Origin: Chitinophaga tropicalis
GTDB taxonomy: Bacteria > Bacteroidota > Bacteroidia > Chitinophagales > Chitinophagaceae
Reading direction: 5' to 3'
Assembly (NCBI RefSeq): GCF_009758205.1
Contig: NZ_WRXN01000001.1
Coordinates: forward strand, 1,240,001 to 1,304,000
DNA length: 64,000 bases
The notes beneath the pieces were generated by a model, which was not told the DNA's origin, did no database searches, and saw only the letters and a program-made list of their open reading frames with translations. The translations under genes and the position numbers were made by a program. This document shows positions 18,200 to 28,136 of the stretch, piece after piece. Numbering within the stretch: the first letter of the stretch is position 1; each line of letters opens with the position of its first letter.

Positions 18200-19204
18200 A
18201 TGAACAGCGTTTTGCCAATTGAAATCTCTCTATCAAAAAAATCGCCTCCGGCAGTATGGGGAAAAAGTTTACCCGAAGCATTAACTAGTTATAGGCTCCC
18301 CAACCAATCCACCTATTATCTCGGGTTAAATCGTACTGCGCATGTAGTCGCTAGGCAGTTATTTCGAAACCAGACACTGGCATGGATTAATCATTTCTTA
18401 ACTGGAGGGAAACCTTACAACTGCTTTGTTAAATCCAAAGAAAGGTGTATAATATTTTATTATGTAATGCAGGGGAGTATCGAGTACCGCAACAGAATGC
18501 AACATATCGCGGCAGCTCGTGGTAATATAAATTTACTCCCAGCAATTGACCATGAGTTCCTCATAAGAGAAAACAGCGAGTTGTTTTTTCTTTTCATCCC
18601 GGTGGAAATGTTAAATGGCTACAAACATACTTTCCCGGTGATTTCCCCATTATTGTCGTGGACTAATGAACAGGATTTGGTTGCACTCAATGAGCGCGAC
18701 ATACAAGATGATGGCCGGGTTAATCAATTGATAGCACAACTTGTCCTGGCAGGAGTAGTGATGGGAGAAGATCAATCTAACATGCTGGTGGAGAAACTCA
18801 TTATTGCAGCCTTGGACCAGCTCTTTCCATTCTTCAGCGAAATCTGGATGCCTTCTAATTATAAAGCTGCCGTGCAAGTCGCAAGGTCAGTGATACTAAC
18901 CCATCTGCATGAAGGACGGCTTCCATCTTTGGAAGGGCTATCGAGAATGGTTGGCATGAACACAAGGAAGTTGGAAACTATTTTCAAGCAGTATTGTAAT
19001 ACCAGCATGTTGGATTTTTACCATGAAGCTCGAATGGAGGCGATATACCGGGCGCTGCATGATCGGAATAAGTGTCTACGTGATATTGCGGATGGCTTTA
19101 ATTATGAGGACTATTCGACATTTTCTGCTGCAGTGAAAAGGAAGTGGGGGAGAGGCCCGAGGGATCTCCGTAATGGTCTGTTTATGTTACAGAATAGCTG
19201 CTAA
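18200..19204 (+). CDS. AraC family transcriptional regulator
   Basis: 334 residues. The C-terminal AraC-type double helix-turn-helix spans about 230-325 (LEGLSRMVGMNTRKLETIFKQ, then LRDIADGFNYEDYSTFSAAV followed by GRGPRDLR). The N-terminal 200 residues resemble the ligand/dimerisation part of YSL-type AraC regulators and show no membrane segment. It is divergent from the LanKC operon and lies upstream of the second MauE module, so it is the natural candidate regulator for either. The effector is unknown. Confidence 0.85.
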   Translation: MNSVLPIEISLSKKSPPAVWGKSLPEALTSYRLPNQSTYYLGLNRTAHVVARQLFRNQTLAWINHFLTGGKPYNCFVKSKERCIIFYYVMQGSIEYRNRMQHIAAARGNINLLPAIDHEFLIRENSELFFLFIPVEMLNGYKHTFPVISPLLSWTNEQDLVALNERDIQDDGRVNQLIAQLVLAGVVMGEDQSNMLVEKLIIAALDQLFPFFSEIWMPSNYKAAVQVARSVILTHLHEGRLPSLEGLSRMVGMNTRKLETIFKQYCNTSMLDFYHEARMEAIYRALHDRNKCLRDIADGFNYEDYSTFSAAVKRKWGRGPRDLRNGLFMLQNSC

Positions 19205-19503
19205 TGTTTTACGCACCGAATTACGACCGTTCCTAAGTTTTCATACGATTGATCACAACTATTACAGCATTTACTCCTAACTGAAACTATAAGAAAGGAA
19301 TCTAACTTTGTTAGAAAGGTTTTAATCTTGTAGATTAAAGCCATCCGCATTCAGGAGTAGAAGGAAATGCCTTTTCCCCTTCTATGAAATGGAGTCAAGT
19401 CCTGGTTGCATATTAATGTTTGCCTTTGTTATATAAAGCATGATCTTTCAGGGGGAAACAATCTTACCAACTTTTAGCCACAACTTCCATGTATTGACGT
19501 GTT
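19205..19503. other. Intergenic, nothing recognised
   Basis: About 300 bp between the AraC-type gene and the second MauE gene. No open frame or clear hairpin with a T-run. It probably carries the promoter of the MauE module, but no TTTG/TAnnTTTG pair was seen. Confidence 0.45.
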
Positions 19504-19947
19504 ATGAAAAAGGATCGAATTGTGTTTATAATTGCAGTGCTGCTGCAAGTTCTATTTCTATATGCTGCCGTGAGCAAAGTGTCTGATATGGAGAAATTCC
19601 GAACGGAAGTTGGGCAGTCTCCCGTACTTACATATTTCGTCCAGCCTGTATCAATTGGTGTGCCAGCGTTTGAACTAGGTATTGTTGCCCTCTTGTATTT
19701 TGAGGCAACAAGACTTCTGGGATTGTATCTCAGTCTCTTTTTAATGACCGCTTTTACGGCCTATGTCATTGCTATAATACGCTTTGCATCATATGTGCCA
19801 TGTTCTTGCGGTGGCATACTTTCAGAAATGAATTGGCAACAACACTTGGCCTTTAATATTGTATATACGGGGCTGGCACTTTTAGGCGTGCTTTTCGCTG
19901 AGACTATTCCATCTGCAATTAATAAAAAGGTAACGCCTGCAACCTGA
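19504..19947 (+). CDS. MauE/DoxX-like redox-associated membrane protein (second copy)
   Basis: 147 residues, four membrane helices and the loop PCSCGGILSEMNWQQH. This is a clear paralog of the protein at 12512-12955 (PCSCGG, then WxQHLxFN). It starts a three-gene plus-strand set with a small Cys-containing exported protein 36 bp downstream. The repeated pairing of MauE with such a protein suggests that MauE helps form or maintain its disulfides. Activity is inferred from the family. Confidence 0.85.
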   Translation: MKKDRIVFIIAVLLQVLFLYAAVSKVSDMEKFRTEVGQSPVLTYFVQPVSIGVPAFELGIVALLYFEATRLLGLYLSLFLMTAFTAYVIAIIRFASYVPCSCGGILSEMNWQQHLAFNIVYTGLALLGVLFAETIPSAINKKVTPAT

Positions 19948-19983
19948 ATGTGGGCATAGTTATACATCAAAAATCCAATCTTT

Positions 19984-20229
19984 ATGAAGGTTCAAAAAAT
20001 TGCGATGACGGGCTTGTTAGTTATGACCGGTATTGCTGCTTTTTCTATGAAGGGATATCGTCCTATCGGTGATTATATTTACGGTAAAGTGCAGGGGCAA
20101 TGTCAGGCTCTTTGTGGAACAACAGTGAGCAACATTTGTACTGTGGGTTCTGATGACGGTAAATATTATGCTCTTATCAATTGTACTACGCAGTATTTAA
20201 GTATCAGATATGCTAAACCGGGTAGTTGA
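19984..20229 (+). CDS. Small exported four-Cys protein (DUF6520-like)
   Basis: 81 residues. Signal-like start MKVQKIAMTGLLVMTGIAAFS. The mature part has four Cys (GQCQALCGTT, NICTVGS, INCTTQ). The ICTV motif parallels YCTV in the 97-residue protein at 11784. It directly follows MauE and is followed by a hairpin. Even Cys number and export suggest two disulfides. It could also be a RiPP precursor, but no modification enzyme lies beside this copy. Confidence 0.7.
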   Translation: MKVQKIAMTGLLVMTGIAAFSMKGYRPIGDYIYGKVQGQCQALCGTTVSNICTVGSDDGKYYALINCTTQYLSIRYAKPGS

Positions 20230-20236
20230 ACCATAT

Positions 20237-20261
20237 AAAGGGCCGGTAAATCCGGTCCTTT
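20237..20261 (+). terminator. Hairpin between the small Cys protein and the next gene
   Basis: AAAGGGCCGG pairs with CCGGTCCTTT around TAAAT, 8 bp after the stop at 20229. It lies within a probable operon, so it may be an attenuator or mRNA-processing site that makes the small protein's message more abundant than the downstream gene. Confidence 0.55.
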
Positions 20262-20276
20262 AAAAGCTCATCATAC

Positions 20277-21329
20277 ATGAAAACAGGTATGAAAATTTTC
20301 TGGACGTTATTTACCGGGATTTTATCGGTTGCCTTCTTACTGCAGTATGCCAGCCATCGAGAACGAACGCCTAACGGATTTACCAGAACAGTATTAAAAA
20401 AAAATATTGAGCCGCTGGCAATTAAAAACTTGGGTACAAGATCTTGTTATATCATTGGTATCTCTGTTGATCGGGTTTATTTAGGCGACCATTCTCAATC
20501 CGGGCGAATACTGGAATTATCATACAATGTAGATAAAGTAGATACTTCGTGGTTGAGTCTGTCAGATTCAATCCGGTTTGGGTGGGGGGCCGCTACAATT
20601 TATAAACATGGTGATCGGTTCTACTTAGCCGAAGGAGTGACGCCAAACATTTTCGCATTTTCACAAGCAGATAAGAAGGGAATAGCATTGAGCTCCAAGC
20701 AATGTCACTTTAACCTTATCATTCCGCTGGACAGCATGTTTGTTTTCCGGACTTATGATACCATCATGCACAGAAATTACCTGGCAGTTGCCAGATATGG
20801 CCAGGAGGCCATTAGTCGACCAACTTTGCTAAAAGACCAGCAGGATGGTGTCTTTTCAACAGATGGCATGTTGCTTTTTGATAGTCTTACTGAAAGATTA
20901 ATATATGTCTATTACTATCGCAATCAATTAATTTCATTCGATAAGAATCTTAAGAATGAATTGTATGGCAAGACAATAGATACAATAACCCATTCAAAAA
21001 TTGAAATACATGCTGTTAAGAGTGAGCATAGTATTAAATTTTCTGCTCCCCCATTGAAGGTAAATAAGCGTGCTTGTGCATCTAATGGAATGCTATTTGT
21101 TTACAGTGGACTACGGGGAGATAATGAAAAAGGAAAACTGGCATTTAACTCTTCTCCAATTGATATATACAGAGTAAATGACTTTAAATACTTGGGTAGT
21201 TTTTATGTACCCAATTATGACGGTAATGGTATTGGGGATATGGCAGTTTGGAACGATAAACTTGTCGCCTTAAGAGGGCGTGAGATGTCCGTCTATAACT
21301 TGCATTTAAGCCCCTTAATTGGTCGCTAA
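20277..21329 (+). CDS. Exported protein, possibly beta-propeller-like, MauE-associated
   Basis: 350 residues. An N-terminal hydrophobic segment (about 7-24, IFWTLFTGILSVAFLLQYA) is a signal anchor or uncleaved signal. The rest is beta-rich with repeated short strands and turns (VDRVYLGDHSQSGRILELS, HGDRFYLAEG, DGMLLFDSLTERLIYVYY, NGMLFVYSGL, WNDKLVALRGREMSVYNL), suggesting a six-bladed-propeller-like fold as in BF3164-type proteins. Fold assignment is by pattern only. It ends the MauE / small Cys protein module and converges on the susD at 21363. Confidence 0.65.
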   Translation: MKTGMKIFWTLFTGILSVAFLLQYASHRERTPNGFTRTVLKKNIEPLAIKNLGTRSCYIIGISVDRVYLGDHSQSGRILELSYNVDKVDTSWLSLSDSIRFGWGAATIYKHGDRFYLAEGVTPNIFAFSQADKKGIALSSKQCHFNLIIPLDSMFVFRTYDTIMHRNYLAVARYGQEAISRPTLLKDQQDGVFSTDGMLLFDSLTERLIYVYYYRNQLISFDKNLKNELYGKTIDTITHSKIEIHAVKSEHSIKFSAPPLKVNKRACASNGMLFVYSGLRGDNEKGKLAFNSSPIDIYRVNDFKYLGSFYVPNYDGNGIGDMAVWNDKLVALRGREMSVYNLHLSPLIGR

Positions 21330-21362
21330 AGAAACTGCATAACAAAACAATGTCGGGAAACT

Positions 21363-22745
21363 TTAGTATCCCGCATTCTGGGTCAAGTTTGGATTCAGGG
21401 TTATTTCTGATCGCGGTATGGGGTATAAGGTATCTTCCGATCTCCATCCCGGTGATTTAAGAAATCCTAGTGTATAGTCTGCCCGACATGTTCTTTTGAG
21501 GTCTAGCCACCGGTGTGCCCATTCTGTGAAAAGCTCTACTTGTCGTTCTTTATAAATAGCCTGCAAAGTGCTATCAATGGATGTTAACGATAGTGGGGAT
21601 AGTCCTGCTCTTTCTCTTATTGTATTTATATCGGTATTGGCATTATCAACTCTTCCTAACTGAGCATAAGCTTCTGCTCGTATCAAATACTGTTCACTCA
21701 GCCGGAGCATCATTAGGTACTCCTTGATAGATTCGCCCGATTTGGCTTTATACTTATATGGAAAATAAAAGGTAGTATTGTCAATCGAAATACTACTAAT
21801 CCATGATGTCATGCGTTTGTCGGCAGTCTCGAATACGGACAGAAATTCAGGACGAAAAGCGACAACTGTTGGAATAGAATTTAGAATGAACACCTCTGCA
21901 TCAAAAGTATTATACCTTGGTACAGTAGGTTGAAGTTGTAGTATAGCCTCTGAACTATTTTTTAAAAAAACATCAGTCAAGTTGCCGCAGAGTTGGTATT
22001 GATTTTTACGACCTATAATTGCTGTAGCACTTGTTATACATTGTTCCCAATTATGGGTATAAAGGTATATTCTAGCAAGCAGCGCATTCACAGCAGACCG
22101 ATTGGCCCGAATCCGCTCTCTGCCAGATGCGTATTCCTCTGTTAATAATTGACGAGCCGTTATAAGATCATTTTTTATATAATTGTAAACAGTTTTAATC
22201 GGACTGCGCTGAAGCTTATCGTTCTCTTGATAAGTCGTCGTTGTGGATAAAGGTACAGATCCATATAGATTAATCAGGTAGAAATAAAAATATGCTCTTA
22301 AAAAGAGTGCTTCTCCTGATAGTTGTTGACGAACCTGAAATGTAATTTTGGAAGAAGCACTAAGCCCGTCCAGCAAGCTGTTGCAACGATATATCGATTC
22401 ATAAAGCTGATCCCAGATACCGCTATTCAAACCATTATCAGGACTTATATCATTGAAGTAAAATTGCTTTGCATCTGGGATGCCTGAATAGTTATCTAAT
22501 TCATCAGCACTGAGTCCGCATAGGACGGAAAGACTCTTTCTGCCAGATGGAAAAGCTTCACTTTCGGAAGACAATCCTTCATATATACCTAGAATTGCGG
22601 CTGTTGCAGTGGAATCGTTTGCAAAAATAGCTGAAGTTGTAAGTTGTCCGTTCGGTGGTCGTACAGATAAAAATTTCTTGCAACTAGTATTTGTTAGGAA
22701 AATAAGTGAGATGACAAAAGCAAAATGCACGATTCTTCGAAACAT
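21363..22745 (-). CDS. RagB/SusD family nutrient-uptake lipoprotein
   Basis: 460 residues. Lipoprotein signal with lipobox at NTSCKKF. SusD hallmarks: YRCNSLLDGL, GEALFLRAYFYFYLINLYGSVPL, NALLARIYLYTHNWEQC, MMLRLSEQYLIRAEAYAQLG and the C-terminal KERQVELFTEWAHRWLDLKR. It follows the SusC gene by 6 bp on the same strand and forms the ligand-capturing lid of that receptor. Confidence 0.95.
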   Translation of the reverse strand: MFRRIVHFAFVISLIFLTNTSCKKFLSVRPPNGQLTTSAIFANDSTATAAILGIYEGLSSESEAFPSGRKSLSVLCGLSADELDNYSGIPDAKQFYFNDISPDNGLNSGIWDQLYESIYRCNSLLDGLSASSKITFQVRQQLSGEALFLRAYFYFYLINLYGSVPLSTTTTYQENDKLQRSPIKTVYNYIKNDLITARQLLTEEYASGRERIRANRSAVNALLARIYLYTHNWEQCITSATAIIGRKNQYQLCGNLTDVFLKNSSEAILQLQPTVPRYNTFDAEVFILNSIPTVVAFRPEFLSVFETADKRMTSWISSISIDNTTFYFPYKYKAKSGESIKEYLMMLRLSEQYLIRAEAYAQLGRVDNANTDINTIRERAGLSPLSLTSIDSTLQAIYKERQVELFTEWAHRWLDLKRTCRADYTLGFLKSPGWRSEDTLYPIPRSEITLNPNLTQNAGY

Positions 22746-22751
22746 AGACTT

Positions 22752-25700
22752 TTAATTAAAGGTGATTTCTACTCCAAAAATGTATATTCGGAGAGGAGGA
22801 AGGGTATTGTTTATGCTCTGATTCTCAGGGTCTACTCCCTTGTAACTGCTAATAGTAAATACGTTTTGACCCTGGAGAAATAACTTGGCCTGTGTAGTTC
22901 TTATTCTTCTTAGTATCCTTCCTGAGAAGCAGTAGGCAAGCGAAATATTTTTAACACGTATGTAAGAAGCATCACTAACAACTGCGTCACTTGCAATTAA
23001 ATTACTATAGGCGGTGTAGGTAACACCATTTACTTGCTGACTAAATCGTTCCACGTCTCCAGGGCTTTGTAGATTTTGCCAACGGGATAATACGTATTTA
23101 GGTTGATTTGCTAGCATACCAGGCATTGAGCTAATGCCATATAGATAGTTATAACCAGTTTGCTTGATAAACTGGATAAAAATGTCCATGCTTAACTGCT
23201 TATAAGAAACAGTATTTAGCATACCTCCATAGAACTTCTGACCTACATTTTTATTAGCTGCTAGGTCATTGGGAAATGAAATATGGCCATCCTTATCGAC
23301 ATCTTCAAAGATATATATCCCTGTATTCCCATTTACCCCTAAAAAATGAAACGCCTTAAACACATTTAAGCTTCTTCCGATAATATATTGATAGGCATAG
23401 TTACTACCTAACAGTTTGGGAAATGCTCTCAACTTGTTTCGAGGTATTGTCAAATTAAGGCTTGTTGTCCATTTAGTAGAGGCTGACTTAATATTCAGCG
23501 TATTAATCTCCCACTCAACGGCCCTATTCATTACAATTACCCCTAGATTACCTTGAACGTAGGGAAAGCCCGTGATACCAGAAAGGGGATATTCTATAAG
23601 TTGATTAGAAGAATGAGAAAGGTAATAGCTGATCACAAATTGAATTCTATTTTTCAAAAGAGCTGCGTCAAAACCAACATTTAACTTTCTATTACTTTCC
23701 CAGCCATACTCACTATTGTAAAGTCTAAGCGGATTTAGGCCTATACGATTGTCATATGGGTAAGTTGTAGGCTGCCAGGTATCAACAAATTGGTAATCTC
23801 CTATTTGATCGTTGCCAGTGATACCATAGCTAGATCGTAACTTAGCAAAATTAAAAACCTTTGATAATTTACTTTTCAACCAAGGTTCTTCCATCATAAG
23901 CCAGGCAAAACCCAAAGCACCAAAAGTTGCAAACTGGCGATTTGGCGCAAATCTGCTACTTCCGTCCCGCCGGCCAGTTACTTCCATAATGTACCTGTTT
24001 TTAAGATCGTATCTTAGACGGGTAAAAGCGCCAAAATATCGGTACTGAGAAGAGTTTTTATCTAGTATATCTATATTGGCTGCGCCATTCGTTGTCTCCA
24101 ACTGTGAGGGATCGATATATCCTGAGGCAACTAGGTTATCATTATTGGTAGATATGTCCTGAAATGTAAAACCCGTAAGCAAAGTCAGTTTTCCTGGCCC
24201 CAGATAATAAATATACTCGAACTGAGGTTCTGCAATCCAGGATCGAACCACTTTATTGGCAAAGAGGCTAGAGCTGGTTGTGATGCCTAAAACCGGATTA
24301 ATTGTATTTACGGGTACAGGAGTTATTTCTTTTAAAACTGTAGAGGTAATTCCAAAGTTCGCCTTAACCTTTAAGCCTTTTAGAGGGTTATATGCTAGAT
24401 TTACGTCTGCAATTAAGTTATTGCCACAGGCTTTATATAACTGGTGCAATTTTGCATTAGGATTATCATAGCCAGGCGCCCAGTTGAAAGTTCCATCAGT
24501 ATTATAGCCAGAAGGTGCATTGGGTGGAAGTGTTAATGACTTGGCCGTAGGTTCTAGAGCTGGTAACGTTTTTGTATCCAATGCTGCATTTACACTCAAA
24601 TTTAAAGCTAATTTCCTGTTTTCCCCTATGGTGTTAAAACTGGCATGTAAAGAACCTTTGCTGTTATAAAAGGTTCCTGGAAAAACCGTAGTCTCTCTGC
24701 GGTATCCACCAGACACATAATAGGTTGTCTGCTTGTTTCTACCAGAAATTGACAATCTTTCCTGGAAAATATAAGCGGTTCTGCCGATGAGCTCCTTTTG
24801 CCAGTCAATATTTCGAGTAGTATCCCAAGATAACAGATCATAGTCTACAGTAGGATCAGGTTCCGTCTGATCATTTTTAAAAGCTTCTCGACGCATCGTT
24901 AGGTATTCAGGAGTGGAAAGCAATTTCATTTTAGATGCTACACGGGCGATGCCTATTACAGAGTATCCTGTAATTTTGGTATTCCCAAAATTTCCTTTTT
25001 TTGTTGTAATCAATATCACGCCATTTGCTCCACGGGATCCATAGATAGCTGTGGCATCAGCATCCTTTAATATTGAAATACTTTCAATATCCTGTGGGTT
25101 TAGATAAACGAGTGGACTACCATTGACAAGAATTCTACCACCAGCCTGTATCAGTGTTGCCGAAGGAAAGGGAACCCCATCAATAACATAAAATGGTTCA
25201 TTGCCGCTGGCAATACTATTTTGACCACCGATGCTAACTTTAACTTCACCATCTGTTACACCAGTTGCTTGTTGGATAAATAATCCAGGTATTCGCCCTT
25301 GAAGAGCTAATAATGGATTTGTGACAGGTTGGATGCCAATTTGCCTGCTATCCAAAATCCCCACTGACCCGGGATTGGTTCTTTTGGACGTTGTGCCATA
25401 ACCTATTACAACGGGTTCGTCTAACTGTTGGGCTGCTTTGAATAATTCAATCTGCAATACTTTTTCATCGCCAACAATTACTTCGCGAGTTTGATAGCCG
25501 ACATAGGAAACGATCAGTATTGTGTCGGTGGGAATTCTGGCTAACGAGAATTCTCCTTTCGTTCCAGTGATAACTCCTCTCGCAGATCCCTTGAGCTGCA
25601 CTGAAGCGCTTTCCACCGGTTGGCCTTCTGAAACCACTATGCCCTTGATGTAGAGTAAAGCCGGATTTTCTTTATTCAGTTTAACAACAATCGTCTGTCC

Positions 25701-26045
25701 GATCACTTTATAAGCCAGCGGCTGATTACGGAAAACAATCTCCAATACCTGTTCAAGCCCTAAGTTATTTACGTCGATATCTATTTTGTGCGCTTTCTCC
25801 AGTACACCATCTTCCGTCCACGCGTGATAGCCGGTTTGTGCTTCAATTTTACGCAGAGCTTCCTCAATGGTGATTTGCCGGGCAGAGAGGGAGACACGAT
25901 GCTGCGCAGATGCAGCATTACAAAAAAGTGATATCGTGATCACGATAAAAAAGTGCTTCCCCGTAAGAACGCCATAGTGTTTCGTACATAGCAAAAGGTT
26001 TGCCGTGTATAGGATAAATGTTTTGCAGCCAGGACGCATATTCAT
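22752..26045 (-). CDS. SusC/RagA family TonB-linked outer membrane protein with STN domain
   Basis: 1097 residues. A long N-terminus precedes the hydrophobic signal segment (HFFIVITISLFCNAASAQ). STN domain at about 52-122 (ITIEEALRKIEAQTGYHAW). Carboxypeptidase-like domain at about 132-205 (KGIVVSEGQPVESASV). TonB box-like region QLDEPVVIGYGTTSKR. Plug with VKVSIGGQNSI and IYGSRGANGVILITTKKG. Then the barrel to the C-terminal VEITFN. The STN domain and the upstream FecR and sigma genes make this a trans-envelope signalling receptor as well as a transporter. Ligand unknown. Confidence 0.95.
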   Translation of the reverse strand: MNMRPGCKTFILYTANLLLCTKHYGVLTGKHFFIVITISLFCNAASAQHRVSLSARQITIEEALRKIEAQTGYHAWTEDGVLEKAHKIDIDVNNLGLEQVLEIVFRNQPLAYKVIGQTIVVKLNKENPALLYIKGIVVSEGQPVESASVQLKGSARGVITGTKGEFSLARIPTDTILIVSYVGYQTREVIVGDEKVLQIELFKAAQQLDEPVVIGYGTTSKRTNPGSVGILDSRQIGIQPVTNPLLALQGRIPGLFIQQATGVTDGEVKVSIGGQNSIASGNEPFYVIDGVPFPSATLIQAGGRILVNGSPLVYLNPQDIESISILKDADATAIYGSRGANGVILITTKKGNFGNTKITGYSVIGIARVASKMKLLSTPEYLTMRREAFKNDQTEPDPTVDYDLLSWDTTRNIDWQKELIGRTAYIFQERLSISGRNKQTTYYVSGGYRRETTVFPGTFYNSKGSLHASFNTIGENRKLALNLSVNAALDTKTLPALEPTAKSLTLPPNAPSGYNTDGTFNWAPGYDNPNAKLHQLYKACGNNLIADVNLAYNPLKGLKVKANFGITSTVLKEITPVPVNTINPVLGITTSSSLFANKVVRSWIAEPQFEYIYYLGPGKLTLLTGFTFQDISTNNDNLVASGYIDPSQLETTNGAANIDILDKNSSQYRYFGAFTRLRYDLKNRYIMEVTGRRDGSSRFAPNRQFATFGALGFAWLMMEEPWLKSKLSKVFNFAKLRSSYGITGNDQIGDYQFVDTWQPTTYPYDNRIGLNPLRLYNSEYGWESNRKLNVGFDAALLKNRIQFVISYYLSHSSNQLIEYPLSGITGFPYVQGNLGVIVMNRAVEWEINTLNIKSASTKWTTSLNLTIPRNKLRAFPKLLGSNYAYQYIIGRSLNVFKAFHFLGVNGNTGIYIFEDVDKDGHISFPNDLAANKNVGQKFYGGMLNTVSYKQLSMDIFIQFIKQTGYNYLYGISSMPGMLANQPKYVLSRWQNLQSPGDVERFSQQVNGVTYTAYSNLIASDAVVSDASYIRVKNISLAYCFSGRILRRIRTTQAKLFLQGQNVFTISSYKGVDPENQSINNTLPPLRIYIFGVEITFN

Positions 26046-26184
26046 AATTTTGTGCCTGATCTACAAATGAGCCATCTTTTGTAGTCGAAAGGCGGAGGCT
26101 GGTAATGACAGTTTCCGCCATTTTTTGGGTACTTGTCGATGTGAAAGGAGAATAGAAAGAGGACGGACCGGAGTTAACCTATTA

Positions 26185-27378
26185 TCAGTAAAATACGATT
26201 TTTTTCCCTTCCTGACGGTAACGGATATCACTTTCTTTCAGGATCTGCAGGACAGTTGAAATATCCGCCGTCCTGGGTATTCTGCCACTGAAGGTTTTTT
26301 TGACCTTCGGAGGAATTTCATAAGTAATATCATACCACCTTGCCAGTTCAGGGAGGATTGTTCGCAGGTCTGCTTTCCTGAAATCAAAAAGCTGCTGTTT
26401 CCATGCCACTACCTGTGAGGTATCAACCGCGCGGGACACATTCCATTTGGCGCCCGAGATCAGCAGTACCTGGCCGGCAGCAAGTGCAAAATGCCTTTTT
26501 TCGTCTGACACCTTCACCTTCCCCTGCAATAACGTGGTCCGCAAGGCGGAATTGCCAGTATAAGCCTGGATGTTAAATTGGGTGCCCAACACAGTTATGG
26601 CAACGGATCCAATGCCCACTCGGAATGGGAGGGTAGGATTGGGGCTTATATCAAAGAACCCTTCCCCGATTAAAGCCACCTGACGCCCACTGTTAGGGAA
26701 TTGAAGGGGAAACTGCAATTTGGATAACGCATTCAACCACACTGTACTACCGTCAGAAAGTGTAATGCTATATTGGCATCCCCGTGGAGTAACCAGTGTT
26801 GCGGGCTCAGATGTGGTACCAGAAGGCTGGCCGTGAGTTGGGAGGGTGACCCTCCTGTTCTTTAAATCAATAGCCGCTCCCAACTGCCGCAAGCGTTCGC
26901 TTTTTTCTGCAAGGCTATCTAACACAATGATATCCCCATCTGCAAAAGCTATATATGGATGGTGGAGAGCGTCTACCTGTTGTGTCGCCTTTGCTTTCCC
27001 GTCCGGTGGTGCAGAACGGCGCTGCCTATTGGCCAGCTGATACCATATTCCGCTGATAATAAGGGTGCTGGTAATAACTATTGCTGCGTATTTTAATAAC
27101 TGCCTACCGAGACGCCTTGCTGGAGGCAATGGTAAAACGCTGGAACCTGGATCATTTGTCCCATGGCTGATCAATTCTATCAGTCCTTCATAACCCCTGT
27201 CTATAAATTCCGGGTTTGACATGGTGGTGGTTTCCCGCAGTTTTGATTCCAGAAATTGCAGCACCTGTTCCTGATGTACTGGCTCGTCAAGGGCAGAGAG
27301 GAACCTGTCCAATTCATGGTTGGATAATTGTCCATTCAAATACCCTTCCAGCAACAACTGGAACTTTTCGGTTGTCAT
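26185..27378 (-). CDS. FecR family anti-sigma / signal-transducing protein
   Basis: 397 residues. Cytoplasmic N-terminal helices (about 1-85), one membrane helix at about 91-111 (LLKYAAIVITSTLIISGIWY), the FecR domain (TPRGCQYSITLSDGSTVWLN, GEGFFDISPN, VLGTQFNIQAY) and a C-terminal DUF4974-like piece (ELARWYDITYEIPP, LQILKESDIRY). It lies between the sigma factor gene and susC on the minus strand and links receptor state to sigma activity. Confidence 0.94.
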   Translation of the reverse strand: MTTEKFQLLLEGYLNGQLSNHELDRFLSALDEPVHQEQVLQFLESKLRETTTMSNPEFIDRGYEGLIELISHGTNDPGSSVLPLPPARRLGRQLLKYAAIVITSTLIISGIWYQLANRQRRSAPPDGKAKATQQVDALHHPYIAFADGDIIVLDSLAEKSERLRQLGAAIDLKNRRVTLPTHGQPSGTTSEPATLVTPRGCQYSITLSDGSTVWLNALSKLQFPLQFPNSGRQVALIGEGFFDISPNPTLPFRVGIGSVAITVLGTQFNIQAYTGNSALRTTLLQGKVKVSDEKRHFALAAGQVLLISGAKWNVSRAVDTSQVVAWKQQLFDFRKADLRTILPELARWYDITYEIPPKVKKTFSGRIPRTADISTVLQILKESDIRYRQEGKKIVFY

Positions 27379-27454
27379 GACTTTGGGTGACTTTCAGATA
27401 AAGTAGACACTTTTGTACAGGCGGAGGGAGGGTGGGCCTCGAAAAAAAAGTTTA

Positions 27455-27982
27455 TTAAACAAGCAGGTAGGACCGAAAAGATTGTAAAGCAGACTTTAAT
27501 GCCTGCACCGCTTTTTGTAAAAGTTCCTTTACAGAAGTTTTTGAAATATGCATGGCTTCTCCTATTTCCTTGTAGGTCATTCCTTTCTCTCTTGAAAGCC
27601 GCCATGCTTCCTGTTGGCGTGTAGGTAATTGTTGTACAGCTTCTTCCAATAAGGAGAGTTGTTGCCGCAGTATTGCCTGTTCTTCTACATTGTCAGTAGA
27701 TTCCTGGAAACGTTCCTTTAAATAGGTCTTGTACCTGGCCTGTACAGCATTTTTGCGAAATTCATTCAATACGGCGTGTTTGGCCATGGTCACCAGGTAG
27801 CTTTCAAGGTTTTCCGGTGTGATCGTATCCCAGCCTTCCCACAACCGAAGGAATACAGATTGTGAGATGTCCTGGGCTTTTTCATGTTGTCGCAGCAGAG
27901 AGTATGCGGTCGCATAGACCCGGGGATAATACTTTCTATAAATCTCCTTAAAGACCGAATTTAGTTGCTGAGATGGGGACAA
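27455..27982 (-). CDS. RNA polymerase sigma-70 factor, ECF
   Basis: 175 residues. Region 2 at about 12-80 (EKAQDISQSVFLRLWEGWD, LVTMAKHAVLNEFRK) and region 4 at about 115-165 with helix-turn-helix MTYKEIGEAMHISKTSVKEL. It heads the minus-strand unit sigma-FecR-SusC-SusD. It differs enough from the sigma factor at 2406 to suggest separate promoters and signals. Confidence 0.93.
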   Translation of the reverse strand: MSPSQQLNSVFKEIYRKYYPRVYATAYSLLRQHEKAQDISQSVFLRLWEGWDTITPENLESYLVTMAKHAVLNEFRKNAVQARYKTYLKERFQESTDNVEEQAILRQQLSLLEEAVQQLPTRQQEAWRLSREKGMTYKEIGEAMHISKTSVKELLQKAVQALKSALQSFRSYLLV

Positions 27983-28136
27983 GGTTGCACCTTTTTGGTT
28001 GTATACTCAATTTACAAAGAAAAACATATTGCCGTTGAAAGCCATTCTAATTTTAATCTCAGACTCACTTAGTATCCCGCCTGAGCAAGAACGTTATCTC
28101 TGCCGATGAAGGATGAATATTTTTTATCTTCGATAA

